64,000 nucleotides of DNA from the NCBI RefSeq assembly GCF_040610475.1, contig NZ_JBEXMJ010000001.1:310001-374000 (forward strand), read 5' to 3'. Below are positions 25,669 to 42,533 of the stretch, one piece after another. The notes below the pieces were generated by a model. The model was not told the origin of the DNA. It saw nothing but the letters and a program-made list of their open reading frames with translations, and ran no database searches. The stretch's first letter is position 1, and each line of letters begins with the position of its first letter. A program made the position numbers and the translations under genes. Source of the stretch: Actinopolymorpha sp. NPDC004070. Its GTDB lineage: Bacteria > Actinomycetota > Actinomycetes > Propionibacteriales > Actinopolymorphaceae.

Positions 25669-26238
25669 ATGAGCGTGGCCGACACCAACGCAGCCGGGAC
25701 GCCCGCAGCCGGGACGTCCGCAGCTGAGACGTCCGCAGCTGACCCGGTCGCGGCTGCCCGCCGGCGCACCTGGCCGGTCGCCGTCCTCGCCGGCGCCGTG
25801 ACCCTCGTCCTGGCCGCCACCGCGGTCCTCGGATACCGGGCGAAGGTGGCGGACGAGGTGGACTCCGCCCGGACCGGGGCCTCGGGCGCCGCCCGTACCG
25901 CCGCCCAGGTCGTCCTCGGCTACGACTACCGCCACCTGGACGCGGATTTCGGCCGGTCCCTGGCCCTGCTGACCGGTGGCTTCCGGGACAAGTACACCCA
26001 GACCGCCACGAGCCTGGTCAGGCCGACCGCGGCGCAGACCCACGCGGTCGTGGTCGCGGAGGTCAGGTCGGTGTCGGTGGTGTCGGCGACCCCCGACCGG
26101 GTGGTCACCCTCCTGTTCGTCAACCAGACCACGACCAGCAACCGGACGGCGGAGCCCCGGACCGACCTCAACCGCGTCCGGATGACCATGCGCCGGGTGG
26201 GCGACCGGTGGCTGGTCAGCGAGATGAAGGGCCTGTGA
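25669..26238 (+). CDS. Mce-associated membrane protein, second
   Basis: 189 residues, same plan as the preceding protein. An Ala/Thr-rich tail made of short repeats (AAGTPAAGTSAAETSAAD), one membrane helix (WPVAVLAGAVTLVLAATAVLGY) and an outside domain with VLGYDYRHLDADFGRSLALL and DRWLVSEMKGL. ATG 25669 is preferred (GGAG nine bases upstream) over ATG 25639. It closes the mce operon. No convincing terminator is visible before the rpoB promoter. Confidence 0.75.
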   Translation: MSVADTNAAGTPAAGTSAAETSAADPVAAARRRTWPVAVLAGAVTLVLAATAVLGYRAKVADEVDSARTGASGAARTAAQVVLGYDYRHLDADFGRSLALLTGGFRDKYTQTATSLVRPTAAQTHAVVVAEVRSVSVVSATPDRVVTLLFVNQTTTSNRTAEPRTDLNRVRMTMRRVGDRWLVSEMKGL

Positions 26239-26406
26239 TCTGCCGGTTCGTCCCGGGAAAAGATCACCGAACCCCCCGTCACCTCCTTGACTCGGCCTCA
26301 CAGTCGGTCCATGCTTCCGGAGAGGCCGTGCGGGGGCTGGCCGCGCAAAGAGCTCGCCGATGGCGATGGAGCTTCGGTGGCAAATTCTCCGCGTAATCCG
26401 AGGTAC

Positions 26407-26435
26407 TAGACAGCAGTGCGCCAGCGGGCTACACT
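26407..26435 (+). promoter_or_regulatory. rpoBp: Promoter of rpoB-rpoC
   Basis: TAGACA (26407-26412), a 17-base spacer and TACACT (26430-26435), close to the primary sigma consensus. It predicts a leader of about 88 bases before rpoB. The 291 bases between the mce operon and rpoB contain no gene. Confidence 0.75.
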
Positions 26436-26529
26436 GTCGCTTTGCCCTGCCTTCCGACCGTGCCTGGGTTCACCCTGAGGTCGGTCCGGCATGTGAGAGA
26501 CGAGTCCGCAAGCCTCGGAAGGACCCCTC

Positions 26530-29500
26530 TTGGCCGCTTCGCGTTCCACTGCGTCCACCACGTCCGCCCGCACATCCACCTCCGATCGCGTCGCCGCGCC
26601 ACATCGCGTCTCGTTCGCCAAGATCAAGGAGCCCGCCGAGGTTCCCGACCTGCTCGCGTTGCAGGTCGAGAGCTTCGACACCCTGGTCGGCAACGAGCGG
26701 TGGCAGGCCCGCTCGGAGAAGGCCCTCTCGGAGGGCCGTCACGACGTTCCCGACCGTTCCGGTCTGGAGGAGATCTTCGAGGAGATCTCCCCGATCGAGG
26801 ACTTCTCGGGAACGATGTCCCTCTCGTTCCGTGATCACCGGTTCGAGCCGCCGAAGAACTCCGTCGACGAGTGCAAGGACCGCGACTTCACCTACGCGGC
26901 CCCGTTGTTCGTCACCGCGGAGTTCATGAACAACGAGACCGGCGAGATCAAGTCCCAGACGGTCTTCATGGGCGACTTCCCGCTCATGACCGACAAGGGG
27001 ACGTTCGTGATCAACGGCACCGAGCGTGTCGTGGTCAGCCAGCTCGTGCGTTCGCCCGGCGTCTACTTCGAGCGCTCGCTCGACAAGACGAGCGACAAGG
27101 ACGTCTTCACAGCCAAGATGATCCCCTCGCGGGGTGCCTGGCTGGAGTTCGAGGTCGACAAGCGCGACACCGTTGGTGTCCGGCTCGACCGTAAGCGCAA
27201 GCAGAACGTCACCGTCCTCCTCAAGGCGCTCGGCTGGACCGACGCGCAGATCCTGGAGGAGTTCGGCGACTACGAGTCGATGCGTCTCACGCTGGAGAAG
27301 GACCACACCTCCGGCCAGGACGACGCGCTGCTCGACATCTACCGCAAGCTGCGGCCCGGCGAGCCCCCCACGCGGGAGGCGGCGCAGGCGCTGCTGGAGA
27401 ACTACTACTTCAACCCGAAGCGGTACGACCTCGCCAAGGTCGGCCGGCACAAGATCAACAAGAAGCTCGGGTTGACGCTGCCGCACGACCAGTCGGTGCT
27501 GACCATCGACGACATCGTGGCCACGATCCGCTACCTCGTCGCGCTGCACGAGGGCCGGACCGAGCTCGACGCGCCGCAGGGTCAGATCGTCGTCGAGGAC
27601 GACGACATCGACCACTTCGGCAACCGCCGGGTGCGCACCGTCGGCGAGCTGATCCAGAACCAGCTCCGCACCGGCCTGGCCCGGATGGAGCGGGTGGTCC
27701 GCGAGCGGATGACGACCCAGGACGTCGAGGCGATCACGCCGCAGACCCTGATCAACATCCGCCCCGTCGTCGCGGCGCTGAAGGAGTTCTTCGGCACCTC
27801 CCAGTCCAGCCAGTTCATGGACCAGACCAACCCCGTCGCCGGGCTGACGCACAAGCGTCGCTTCTCGGCGCTGGGCCCCGGTGGTCTGTCCCGTGACCGG
27901 GCCGGCATGGAGGTCCGCGACGTCCACCACTCCCACTACGGCCGGATGTGCCCGGTGGAGACGCCGGAAGGACCGAACATCGGTCTGATCGGTTCGCTCG
28001 CCACCTACGGCCGGGTCAACCCGTTCGGGTTCGTGGAGACGCCCTACCGCAAGGTCGTCGACGGCCGGGTCACCGACGAGGTGGAGTACCTCACCGCCGA
28101 CGAGGAGGACCGTTTCGTCATCGCCCAGGCCAACGCGGTGCTGAACGACGACGGCACCTTCGCCGAGGACCGCGTGCTGGTCCGCAAGCGGCACGGTGAG
28201 GTCGACGCGATCGCTCGCGCCGAGGTCCAGTACATGGACGTCTCGCCCCGGCAGATGGTGTCGGTCGCCACGGCGATGATCCCGTTCCTGGAGCACGACG
28301 ACGCCAACCGCGCGCTGATGGGTTCCAACATGCAGCGCCAGGCGGTGCCGCTGATCCGTTCGGAGTCGCCGCTCGTCGGCACCGGGATGGAATACCGCGC
28401 CGCCGTCGACGCCGGTGACGTCGTGACCGCCGAGAAGGCCGGTGTGGTCCGCGAGGCCTGCGCCGACTTCGTGGAAGTCGCGTGCGACGACGGTACGTAC
28501 CAGACGTACCGGCTGGCGAAGTTCCGCCGGTCCAACGCGGGTACCAACATCAACCAGCGTCCGCTCGTCGCCGAGGGCGACCGGGTGGAGGTCGGTTCGG
28601 TGATCGCCGACGGGCCGTGCACCGACAACGCCGAGATGGCGCTCGGTCGCAACCTTCTGGTCGCGTTCATGTCGTGGCAGGGCCACAACTACGAGGACGC
28701 GATCATCCTGTCCCAGCGGATCGTCCAGGAAGACGTCCTCACCTCGATCCACATCGATCGGCACGAGGTCGACGCCCGTGACACCAAGCTGGGGCCGGAG
28801 GAGATCACCCGGGACATCCCGAACGTCTCCGAGGAGATGCTGGCCGACCTCGACGAGCGGGGCATCATCCGGATCGGCGCCGAGGTCGTCCCCGGCGACA
28901 TCATCGTCGGCAAGGTCACGCCCAAGGGCGAGACCGAGCTGACGCCGGAGGAGCGGCTGCTCCGGGCGATCTTCGGTGAGAAGGCCCGTGAGGTCCGCGA
29001 CACGTCGCTGAAGGTTCCGCACGGCGAGAGCGGCACGGTCATCGGTGTCCGCGTCTTCGACCGCGAGGAAGGCGACGAGCTGCCCCCGGGCGTCAACCAG
29101 CTGGTCCGGGTCGACGTGGCCCAGAAGCGCAAGGTGCAGGACGGTGACAAGCTTGCCGGCCGGCACGGGAACAAGGGCGTGATCTCCAAGATCCTGCCCG
29201 TGGAGGACATGCCGTTCCTCGAGGACGGCACCCCCGTCGACATCATCCTGAACCCGCTCGGCGTGCCGGGCCGGATGAACGTCGGCCAGGTCCTCGAGAC
29301 CCACCTCGGGTGGGTCGCGAAGTCCGGCTGGCAGGTCGAGGGCGACGACGAGGAGTGGAAGACCCGCCTCACCGGCATCGGTGCCGGCGCGGCGGAGCCG
29401 GGCACCAACGTCGCGACCCCGGTCTTCGACGGGGCCCGCGAGGAGGAGATCACCGGCCTGCTCTCCTCGACGTTCCCCAACCGGGACGGGGTTCGCATGG

Positions 29501-30027
29501 TCGGCTCGGACGGCAAGGCACCCTTGCTGGACGGCCGAAGCGGCGAGCCGTTCCCGGAGCCGGTGGCGGTCGGCTACATCTACATGCTGAAGCTCAACCA
29601 CCTGGTCGACGACAAGATCCACTCGCGGTCGACCGGCCCGTACTCCATGATCACCCAGCAGCCGCTGGGTGGTAAGGCGCAGTTCGGTGGTCAGCGCTTC
29701 GGTGAGATGGAGGTCTGGGCACTGGAGGCCTACGGCGCGGCGTTCGCGCTGCAGGAGCTCCTCACCATCAAGTCCGACGACGTGACAGGCCGGGTCAAGG
29801 TCTACGAAGCAGTCGTCAAGGGCGAGAACATCCCTGAACCGGGTATCCCGGAGTCGTTCAAGGTGCTCGTCAAGGAAATGCAGGCGCTCTGCCTCAACGT
29901 CGAAGTGCTCTCCAGCGACGGCATGGCCGTGGAGATGCGCGACAGCGAGGAGGACGTCTTCCGCGCCGCGGAGGAACTCGGAATCGACCTGACCCGGCAG
30001 GAGCCGAGCAGCGTCGAGGAAGTCTGA
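26530..30027 (+). CDS. rpoB: DNA-directed RNA polymerase subunit beta, with altered rifampicin region
   Basis: 1165 residues, full length. TTG start at 26530 with GGAAGGA six bases upstream. All landmark motifs are present, including [44 protein letters not shown] and [18 protein letters not shown]. The rifampicin-resistance region (residues 426-446) differs from actinobacterial norm: S426 (E. coli 511, normally Leu), V436 (521), A437 (522) and F445 (530). H467 replaces a conserved Pro (552). The classic resistance sites D516, H526 and S531 are unchanged. It forms the catalytic core with rpoC. Confidence 0.98.
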   Translation: MAASRSTASTTSARTSTSDRVAAPHRVSFAKIKEPAEVPDLLALQVESFDTLVGNERWQARSEKALSEGRHDVPDRSGLEEIFEEISPIEDFSGTMSLSFRDHRFEPPKNSVDECKDRDFTYAAPLFVTAEFMNNETGEIKSQTVFMGDFPLMTDKGTFVINGTERVVVSQLVRSPGVYFERSLDKTSDKDVFTAKMIPSRGAWLEFEVDKRDTVGVRLDRKRKQNVTVLLKALGWTDAQILEEFGDYESMRLTLEKDHTSGQDDALLDIYRKLRPGEPPTREAAQALLENYYFNPKRYDLAKVGRHKINKKLGLTLPHDQSVLTIDDIVATIRYLVALHEGRTELDAPQGQIVVEDDDIDHFGNRRVRTVGELIQNQLRTGLARMERVVRERMTTQDVEAITPQTLINIRPVVAALKEFFGTSQSSQFMDQTNPVAGLTHKRRFSALGPGGLSRDRAGMEVRDVHHSHYGRMCPVETPEGPNIGLIGSLATYGRVNPFGFVETPYRKVVDGRVTDEVEYLTADEEDRFVIAQANAVLNDDGTFAEDRVLVRKRHGEVDAIARAEVQYMDVSPRQMVSVATAMIPFLEHDDANRALMGSNMQRQAVPLIRSESPLVGTGMEYRAAVDAGDVVTAEKAGVVREACADFVEVACDDGTYQTYRLAKFRRSNAGTNINQRPLVAEGDRVEVGSVIADGPCTDNAEMALGRNLLVAFMSWQGHNYEDAIILSQRIVQEDVLTSIHIDRHEVDARDTKLGPEEITRDIPNVSEEMLADLDERGIIRIGAEVVPGDIIVGKVTPKGETELTPEERLLRAIFGEKAREVRDTSLKVPHGESGTVIGVRVFDREEGDELPPGVNQLVRVDVAQKRKVQDGDKLAGRHGNKGVISKILPVEDMPFLEDGTPVDIILNPLGVPGRMNVGQVLETHLGWVAKSGWQVEGDDEEWKTRLTGIGAGAAEPGTNVATPVFDGAREEEITGLLSSTFPNRDGVRMVGSDGKAPLLDGRSGEPFPEPVAVGYIYMLKLNHLVDDKIHSRSTGPYSMITQQPLGGKAQFGGQRFGEMEVWALEAYGAAFALQELLTIKSDDVTGRVKVYEAVVKGENIPEPGIPESFKVLVKEMQALCLNVEVLSSDGMAVEMRDSEEDVFRAAEELGIDLTRQEPSSVEEV

Positions 30028-30119
30028 GGTGACGTGTGGGTGCGGTCCGGTGACTCGGGCCGCACCCGCTCACCCCGAATCTGAGTAGGCCTTCAACAAC
30101 TAAGGGGTTCGAGAACACA

Positions 30120-33998
<3,879 letters not shown>

Positions 33999-34013
33999 CC
34001 CGTTCGATCCGTC

Positions 34014-34040
34014 CGGCCCGGCCGTCATGGCCGGGCCGGG
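34014..34040 (+). terminator. Terminator-type hairpin after rpoC
   Basis: A perfect 11-bp stem CCGGCCCGGCC/GGCCGGGCCGG with loop GTCAT, 16 bases after the rpoC stop, without a T-run. Confidence 0.6.
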
Positions 34041-34345
34041 TGGATCGGGGGATCGGTGAGGTCTGTGTCGGACCGACCTGTTGGTCGGCTTCGGCCCGAA
34101 TGCACAGCAGCAGAACCATCCACTACGACGCCGCGGGCGGCGTCCGGCTCGGCGACGGGCCGGGCGACCGCCCGCGACGGGTTACCCGGCAGCTCGGCCG
34201 TCGGAGTCCCGGCCGGTTCGGGCAGACCCCGCTTCCAGTCGGCCCGCCGGGCCGGTGCGGAGGGGCCGGTCGGCCCGGCGCGCCGGGAGACGCGTAGCAT
34301 TCCCCTGGTGTGTAGGGTGTGCGACGGGGCCGGGAACGATCCGTT

Positions 34346-34374
34346 TTGACCTTCGAGGGCCATGCGGGTAATGT
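34346..34374 (+). promoter_or_regulatory. rpsLp: Promoter of rpsL-rpsG-fusA
   Basis: TTGACC (34346-34351), 17 bases, TAATGT (34369-34374). This near-consensus promoter predicts a leader of about 208 bases. The 591-base rpoC-rpsL gap otherwise holds the rpoC hairpin and a leader element at 34481-34505; no gene is visible in it. Confidence 0.8.
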
Positions 34375-34480
34375 TCGACGTCGTGCCTGGCTGTAGCTGG
34401 GCATTCATGTGTGCCCTTGAGGGCGTGCGTGAGGTCTTCAGATCCGTCGTTCGAGGCAATCTCGGCGACTGGGCCCCGTG

Positions 34481-34505
34481 GCGACACACCCGACCGCGGG
34501 GGTCG
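34481..34505 (+). promoter_or_regulatory. Conserved leader element of rpsL, shared with rpsJ
   Basis: A 25-base block starting GCGACACACCCGACCGCG and ending GGGTCG. It is repeated without a mismatch in the rpsJ leader (39232-39256). It contains a small hairpin (CGACC/GGTCG, loop GCGGG). It lies 84 bases before the rpsL start inside the predicted leader RNA, so it is probably an RNA-level or transcription-elongation signal. Confidence 0.6.
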
Positions 34506-34589
34506 CGCGGTGAGCCCAGTGAGACGCCGCCGCCGCGAAGACAGTCACACCGGAGAGACAGTCCACCGAGCAGAAGAGGGAACGACGCG

Positions 34590-34964
34590 GTGCCCACGAT
34601 CCAGCAGTTGGTCCGCAAGGGCCGCAAGGACAAGGTGTCCAAGAACAAGACGCCGGCGCTCAAGGGTTCGCCCCAGCGGCGTGGCGTGTGCATGCGCGTC
34701 TACACCACCACCCCTCGTAAGCCCAACTCCGCTCTGCGCAAGGTCGCCCGTGTGCGGCTGACCAGCCAGATCGAGGTCACGGCCTACATCCCCGGCGTCG
34801 GCCACAACCTCCAGGAGCACTCGATGGTGCTCGTGCGCGGTGGCCGGGTGGCGGACCTCCCCGGTGTGCGTTACAAGATCGTCCGCGGCTCCCTCGACAC
34901 CCAGGGTGTGAAGGGTCGCAAGCAGGCCCGCAGCCTCTACGGCGCCAAGAAGGAGAAGAGCTAA
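34590..34964 (+). CDS. rpsL: 30S ribosomal protein S12, with substitutions at streptomycin positions
   Basis: 124 residues, GTG start. S12 controls decoding accuracy. The sequence is otherwise typical ([38 protein letters not shown]). Two positions that define streptomycin resistance are changed: R43 in [12 protein letters not shown] (normally Lys; the codon at 34716 is CGT) and A88 in [10 protein letters not shown] (normally Lys; the codon at 34851 is GCG). M35 replaces a usual Thr. D89, the RimO methylthiolation site, is intact. The gene overlaps rpsG by one base (TAATG). Confidence 0.97.
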   Translation: MPTIQQLVRKGRKDKVSKNKTPALKGSPQRRGVCMRVYTTTPRKPNSALRKVARVRLTSQIEVTAYIPGVGHNLQEHSMVLVRGGRVADLPGVRYKIVRGSLDTQGVKGRKQARSLYGAKKEKS

Positions 34965-35434
34965 TGCCGCGCAAGGGTCCGGCTCCGAAGCGTCAGCCGA
35001 TCGTCGACCCGGTCTACGCGTCGCCGCTGGTGAGTCAGCTGATCAACAAGATCCTCCGGAGCGGCAAGAAGCAGCTCGCGCAGCGCATCGTCTACACCGC
35101 GCTCGAGGGTTGCCGCGAGAAGACCGGCACCGACCCGGTGATCACCCTCAAGCGTGCGCTCGACAACGTGAAGCCGTCGCTCGAGGTGAAGAGCCGTCGT
35201 GTCGGTGGTGCCACCTACCAGGTGCCCATCGAGGTCCGCCCCGGTCGCTCGACGACGCTGGCCCTGCGCTGGCTGGTGAGCTACTCCCAGTCCCGCCGCG
35301 AGAAGGCCATGTCCGAGCGCCTGATGAACGAGATCCTGGACGCCTCCAACGGGCTCGGCGCGAGCGTCAAGCGTCGCGAGGACACCCACAAGATGGCGGA
35401 GTCCAACAAGGCGTTCGCGCACTACCGCTGGTAG
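34964..35434 (+). CDS. rpsG: 30S ribosomal protein S7
   Basis: 156 residues, normal length. S7 nucleates the 30S head and binds 16S rRNA at its 3' major domain. Conserved blocks: [43 protein letters not shown] and [11 protein letters not shown]. Its start overlaps the rpsL stop, so it is translationally coupled. Confidence 0.97.
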   Translation: MPRKGPAPKRQPIVDPVYASPLVSQLINKILRSGKKQLAQRIVYTALEGCREKTGTDPVITLKRALDNVKPSLEVKSRRVGGATYQVPIEVRPGRSTTLALRWLVSYSQSRREKAMSERLMNEILDASNGLGASVKRREDTHKMAESNKAFAHYRW

Positions 35435-35530
35435 ACCAGGCGCCTGCTACGGGCAGGACGCGCCGACACCGGCCGCATCTGCTCCCATCTGCCGACTGAA
35501 CTGCCGAGACCCGAGAGAACCGACTGCCTG

Positions 35531-37636
<2,106 letters not shown>

Positions 37637-37657
37637 CCCGCCCACGCCATCAGTCCG

Positions 37658-37663
37658 TATAGT
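37658..37663 (+). promoter_or_regulatory. Possible -10 element for tuf
   Basis: TATAGT in the 79-base fusA-tuf gap, 52 bases before the tuf start. No good -35 is seen. It could give tuf an additional transcript of its own. Confidence 0.35.
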
Positions 37664-37715
37664 TCCGCGCCTAGTCCGAACGGCGTAGATAGTAAGAAAC
37701 CAGGAGGAGCCCGAA

Positions 37716-38912
<1,197 letters not shown>

Positions 38913-38919
38913 CACCACC

Positions 38920-38963
38920 AGCAAGCGGGGTGGACCGCTCCCCAGCGGCCCACCCCGCTTGCT
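38920..38963 (+). terminator. Terminator-type hairpin after tuf
   Basis: A 14-bp outer stem AGCAAGCGGGGTGG/CCACCCCGCTTGCT with an inner CCGCT/AGCGG stem and CCCC loop, separated by a symmetric A/C mismatch, 7 bases after the tuf stop. Confidence 0.8.
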
Positions 38964-38975
38964 GTGAGGCCCCGA

Positions 38976-39006
38976 TTGGTCAACAAACCGGGGACTCTGG
39001 CATACT
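38976..39006 (+). promoter_or_regulatory. Possible promoter of the S10 operon
   Basis: TTGGTC (38976-38981), 19 bases, CATACT (39001-39006). Spacing and -10 are imperfect. The implied leader is about 390 bases. No gene is visible in the 490-base tuf-rpsJ gap. Confidence 0.4.
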
Positions 39007-39231
39007 GCTGCAGTTGCCTACGGCTGGCCGCCGTGGCGTGTTCTGGTGGGGTTCTCTCCCCGGACACTGCCGACACGGAGGTCTCGCCCCTCGAGGGTGC
39101 GCCTGGCGCCTCGATCGGAGTCCGATCGAGGTGACGTGGAAGTCGCAGGGCAATGTTCGCGCTCGGCGGGTCCGAGCCTTCGAGATTCCCCACAGCGGAT
39201 CGCCTCCATGGGATCCATGCGGGCAGGGTGT

Positions 39232-39256
39232 GCGACACACCCGACCGCGGGGGTCG
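39232..39256 (+). promoter_or_regulatory. Conserved leader element of rpsJ, shared with rpsL
   Basis: An exact copy of the 25-base block in the rpsL leader (34481-34505). Here it lies 146 bases before rpsJ and its hairpin extends by one more pair (CCGACC/GGTCGG). The surrounding leader sequence differs, which argues that the block itself is under selection. Confidence 0.6.
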
Positions 39257-39402
39257 GAGGACAGACAGCCAGCGCGGGCCGCGGGGCTCCACCCGGGAGC
39301 CTGGCGGCGCAGCATCGGGCCGCGGCCAACCGGAGCGAAGCCGGAACAGGCATCTCGGGGGCGAACGGCTCCCGGCGTACGAGAGAAGGACGCGAAACAG
39401 CC

Positions 39403-39711
39403 ATGGCGGGACAGAAGATCCGCATCAGGCTCAAGGCCTACGACCACCAGGTCATCGACACATCGGCGCGCAAGATCGTCGACACGGTGACCAGGACTGG
39501 CGCGAAGATCGCCGGCCCGGTGCCGCTGCCCACCGAGAAGAACGTCTTCTGCGTCATCCGCTCGCCGCACAAGCACAAGGACAGTCGCGAGCACTTCGAG
39601 ATGCGGACGCACAAGCGGCTCATCGACATCATCGACCCCACGCCGAAGACGGTCGACTCGCTGATGCGACTCGACCTTCCTGCCGGCGTCGACATCGAGA
39701 TCAAGCTCTGA
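39403..39711 (+). CDS. rpsJ: 30S ribosomal protein S10
   Basis: 102 residues, the first gene of the S10 operon. It also binds NusG/NusB in antitermination. Conserved [29 protein letters not shown] and [20 protein letters not shown]; the loop linked to tigecycline tolerance looks standard. ATG 39403 follows GAGAGAAGGA. Confidence 0.97.
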   Translation: MAGQKIRIRLKAYDHQVIDTSARKIVDTVTRTGAKIAGPVPLPTEKNVFCVIRSPHKHKDSREHFEMRTHKRLIDIIDPTPKTVDSLMRLDLPAGVDIEIKL

Positions 39712-39722
39712 GGGACGCACCT

Positions 39723-40403
39723 ATGAGCAGCGTGAACAGTGTGAGCCAAGGCGCGGCCCGTGAGGTACGCGGCCTGTTGGGCGAGAAGATCGGCATGACG
39801 CAGGTCTGGGACGACCAGAACCGCCTCGTGCCGGTGACCGTGGTCAAGGCCGGCCCGTGTGTGGTCACCCAGGTGCGCACACCGGACCGGGACGGCTACG
39901 CGGCGGTCCAGATCGCGTACGGCGCGATCGACCCCCGCAAGGTCAACAAGCCCGAGCAGGGCCACTTCTCCAAGGCCGGCGTGACGCCGCGCCGCTACAC
40001 GGTGGAGCTCCGCACGGCGGACGCGGCCTCCTACGACACCGGCCAGGAGATCACGGCCGAGGTGTTCGAGGCGGGCCAGGACGTCGACGTGACGGCCACC
40101 AGCAAGGGGAAGGGGTTCGCGGGCGTCATGAAGCGGCACGGCTTCCACGGCCTGCGGGCGAGCCACGGTGTGGAGCGCAAGCACCGCTCCCCGGGTTCGA
40201 TCGGCGCCTGCGCGACCCCCGGTCGCGTCTTCAAGGGCGTCCGGATGGCCGGCCGGATGGGCGGCGTCCGGGTGACCACCCAGAACGTCACCGTCCACGC
40301 GGTGGATGCCGAGAAGGGTCTGGTGCTCCTCAAGGGCGCCGTCCCCGGCGCCCGCGGTGGTCTGGTGCTCATCCGCAACGCGGCGAAGGGAGCGGCCAAG
40401 TGA
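39723..40403 (+). CDS. rplC: 50S ribosomal protein L3
   Basis: 226 residues. L3 reaches the peptidyl-transferase centre through its central extension. Family blocks: [54 protein letters not shown]. The N-terminus has about 15 extra residues relative to E. coli; GTG codons a few residues downstream are possible alternative starts. Overlaps rplD. Confidence 0.96.
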   Translation: MSSVNSVSQGAAREVRGLLGEKIGMTQVWDDQNRLVPVTVVKAGPCVVTQVRTPDRDGYAAVQIAYGAIDPRKVNKPEQGHFSKAGVTPRRYTVELRTADAASYDTGQEITAEVFEAGQDVDVTATSKGKGFAGVMKRHGFHGLRASHGVERKHRSPGSIGACATPGRVFKGVRMAGRMGGVRVTTQNVTVHAVDAEKGLVLLKGAVPGARGGLVLIRNAAKGAAK

Positions 40404-41065
40404 CGGCGACGAGCATCGATGTCGTCGACCACACCGGCGGCAAGACCGGTTCGGTCGACCTGCCGGCGGAGATCTTCGACGTCCAGGTCAACGTGCCGTT
40501 GATCCACCAGGTCGTGGTGGCCCAGCAGGCGGCGGCCCGTCAGGGCACGCACGCCGCGAAGGGTCGCTCGCAGGTGTCCGGCGGTGGCGCGAAGCCGTAC
40601 CGCCAGAAGGGCACCGGCCGTGCCCGGCAGGGCTCGCGGCGGGCGCCGCAGTTCGCCGGCGGTGGTGTGGTCCACGGCCCGCAGCCGCGGTCCTACGACC
40701 AGCGCACGCCCAAGAAGATGAAGGCCGCCGCCCTGCGCGGTGCGCTGTCCGACCGGGCCCGCCACGGCCGCGTGCACGTGGTGAGCTCGCTGGTCGAGGG
40801 CGACGCCCCGTCCACCAAGGCCGCGGTCGCGGCGCTGGCGAAGATCGCCGGCGGCGCGCAGCTCCTGGTCGTGGTCGACCGTGAGGACGCGCTCACCTGG
40901 CACAGCCTGCGCAACGTGCCGAGCGTGCACCTGATCGTGCCGGACCAGCTGAACACCTACGACGTGCTCACGTCGGACGAGGTGGTCTTCACCAGCGAGG
41001 CGTACGCCACCTTCACCGGTGCGAACGCCACGGACACCACGACTGAGGCAGGGGAGGACGCGTGA
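40400..41065 (+). CDS. rplD: 50S ribosomal protein L4
   Basis: 221 residues, GTG start in a GTGA overlap with rplC. The tunnel loop ([20 protein letters not shown]) has the normal QKGTGRAR macrolide-site sequence. In several bacteria L4 represses the S10 operon. It overlaps rplW by four bases. Confidence 0.96.
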   Translation: MTATSIDVVDHTGGKTGSVDLPAEIFDVQVNVPLIHQVVVAQQAAARQGTHAAKGRSQVSGGGAKPYRQKGTGRARQGSRRAPQFAGGGVVHGPQPRSYDQRTPKKMKAAALRGALSDRARHGRVHVVSSLVEGDAPSTKAAVAALAKIAGGAQLLVVVDREDALTWHSLRNVPSVHLIVPDQLNTYDVLTSDEVVFTSEAYATFTGANATDTTTEAGEDA

Positions 41066-41367
41066 GCAACCTGCACAAGGACCACCGCGACGTGCTTGTC
41101 GCGCCGGTGATCAGTGAGAAGAGCTACGGCCTCCTCGACCAGAACAAGTACACGTTCCTGGTGAGCCCGAGCGCCAACAAGACCGAGATCAAGATCGCGG
41201 TCGAGAAGGTGTTCGACGTGAAGGTGACCGAGGTCAACACGCTCAACCGGCAGGGCAAGCGCCGCCGTACCCGCTACGGCTGGGGTCAGCGGGCGAGCAC
41301 CAAGCGAGCGATTGTCACCGTGGCCGACGGCCAGCGGATCGACATCTTCGGCGGACCGGTTTCGTAA
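41062..41367 (+). CDS. rplW: 50S ribosomal protein L23
   Basis: 101 residues. L23 lies at the tunnel exit and docks trigger factor and SRP. Contains [21 protein letters not shown] and the basic loop [20 protein letters not shown] start overlapping rplD. Confidence 0.96.
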   Translation: MSNLHKDHRDVLVAPVISEKSYGLLDQNKYTFLVSPSANKTEIKIAVEKVFDVKVTEVNTLNRQGKRRRTRYGWGQRASTKRAIVTVADGQRIDIFGGPVS

Positions 41368-41382
41368 GGCGAGGACTGACGA

Positions 41383-42213
41383 ATGGCTATCCGTAAGTAC
41401 AAGCCGACGACACCCGGTCGTCGTGGCGCGAGTGTCGCGGACTTCGCGGAGATCACGCGCACGACGCCCGAGAAGTCGCTGCTGCGCCCCCTTCCGAAGA
41501 AGGGTGGCCGCAACAACACCGGCCGGATCACGACCAGGCACCAGGGCGGCGGTCACAAGCGCGCCTATCGCCTGATCGACTTCCGGCGGTTCGACAAGGA
41601 CGGCGTGCCGGCGAAGGTCGCGGAGATCGAGTACGACCCCAACCGCACCGCCCGGATCGCGCTGCTCCACTACGTGGACGGCGAGAAGCGCTACATCCTG
41701 GCTCCGGCCCGGCTCCAGCAGGGGCAGCGGGTCGAGAGCGGGGTCGGCGCCGACATCAAGCCCGGCAACAACCTTCCGCTCCGCAACATCCCGGTCGGCA
41801 CCACGGTGCACGCGATCGAGCTGCGGCCCGGTGGGGGAGCCAAGATCGGTCGCTCCGCCGGTGCCAGCGTCCAGTTGGTCGCCCGCGAGGGTGCGATGGC
41901 GTCGCTGCGGATGCCCTCCGGTGAGATCCGGATGGTGGACGTGCGCTGCCGCGCCACCGTCGGTGAGGTCGGCAACGCCGAGCAGAGCAACATCTCGCTC
42001 GGCAAGGCCGGCCGCAACCGCTGGAAGGGCAAGCGGCCGTCGGTGCGCGGTGTCGTGATGAACCCCGTCGACCACCCGCTCGGTGGTGGCGAGGGCAAGT
42101 CCTCAGGTGGCCGGCACCCGGTGTCGCCGTGGGGCAAGCCCGAGGGTCGCACCCGCCGCAACAAGCCAAGTGACCGTTTGATCGTCCGTCGCCGCAAGAG
42201 CGGCAAGCGGTAA
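41383..42213 (+). CDS. rplB: 50S ribosomal protein L2, with altered conserved histidine motif
   Basis: 276 residues. L2 supports subunit association and peptidyl transfer. It is normal over most of its length ([25 protein letters not shown]-type region, [16 protein letters not shown]). The nearly universal DHPHGGGEG reads [10 protein letters not shown]233 (codon CTC at 42079) replaces the second His. The essential His (H231 here, equivalent to mature E. coli His229) is kept. Confidence 0.96.
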   Translation: MAIRKYKPTTPGRRGASVADFAEITRTTPEKSLLRPLPKKGGRNNTGRITTRHQGGGHKRAYRLIDFRRFDKDGVPAKVAEIEYDPNRTARIALLHYVDGEKRYILAPARLQQGQRVESGVGADIKPGNNLPLRNIPVGTTVHAIELRPGGGAKIGRSAGASVQLVAREGAMASLRMPSGEIRMVDVRCRATVGEVGNAEQSNISLGKAGRNRWKGKRPSVRGVVMNPVDHPLGGGEGKSSGGRHPVSPWGKPEGRTRRNKPSDRLIVRRRKSGKR

Positions 42214-42228
42214 GAGGGAGCCTGAACG

Positions 42229-42510
42229 ATGCCACGCAGCCTCAAGAAGGGCCCCTTCGTCGACGACCACCTGATCAAGAAGGTGGACGCCCAGAACGAC
42301 AAGGGGAGCAAGCAGGTCATCAAGACCTGGTCGCGCCGCTCGATGATCGTGCCGGCGATGCTGGGCCACACGATCGCCGTTCACGACGGACGCAAGCACG
42401 TACCGGTCTTCGTGACCGAGGCGATGGTCGGGCACAAGCTCGGCGAGTTCGCCCCGACGCGGACGTTCCGCGGTCACGAGAAGGACGACCGAAGGAGCCG
42501 GCGCCGGTGA
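42229..42510 (+). CDS. rpsS: 30S ribosomal protein S19
   Basis: 93 residues. S19 sits in the 30S head and contacts S13. Conserved [36 protein letters not shown] and [15 protein letters not shown]. The stop overlaps an upstream GTG of rplV. Confidence 0.96.
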   Translation: MPRSLKKGPFVDDHLIKKVDAQNDKGSKQVIKTWSRRSMIVPAMLGHTIAVHDGRKHVPVFVTEAMVGHKLGEFAPTRTFRGHEKDDRRSRRR

Positions 42511-42533
42511 CCGCCACAGTCAGGAGTGACGCC

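Noticed and set aside
26530..26532. TTG as start codon of rpoB.
   Set aside because: Non-ATG starts are frequent here, and a TTG rpoB start is known in mycobacteria.
26470..29622. A 1050-codon minus-strand open frame opposite rpoB.
   Set aside because: It mirrors rpoB codon periodicity, has repetitive His/Val/Asp/Leu composition and no domain; a typical GC-rich antisense shadow.
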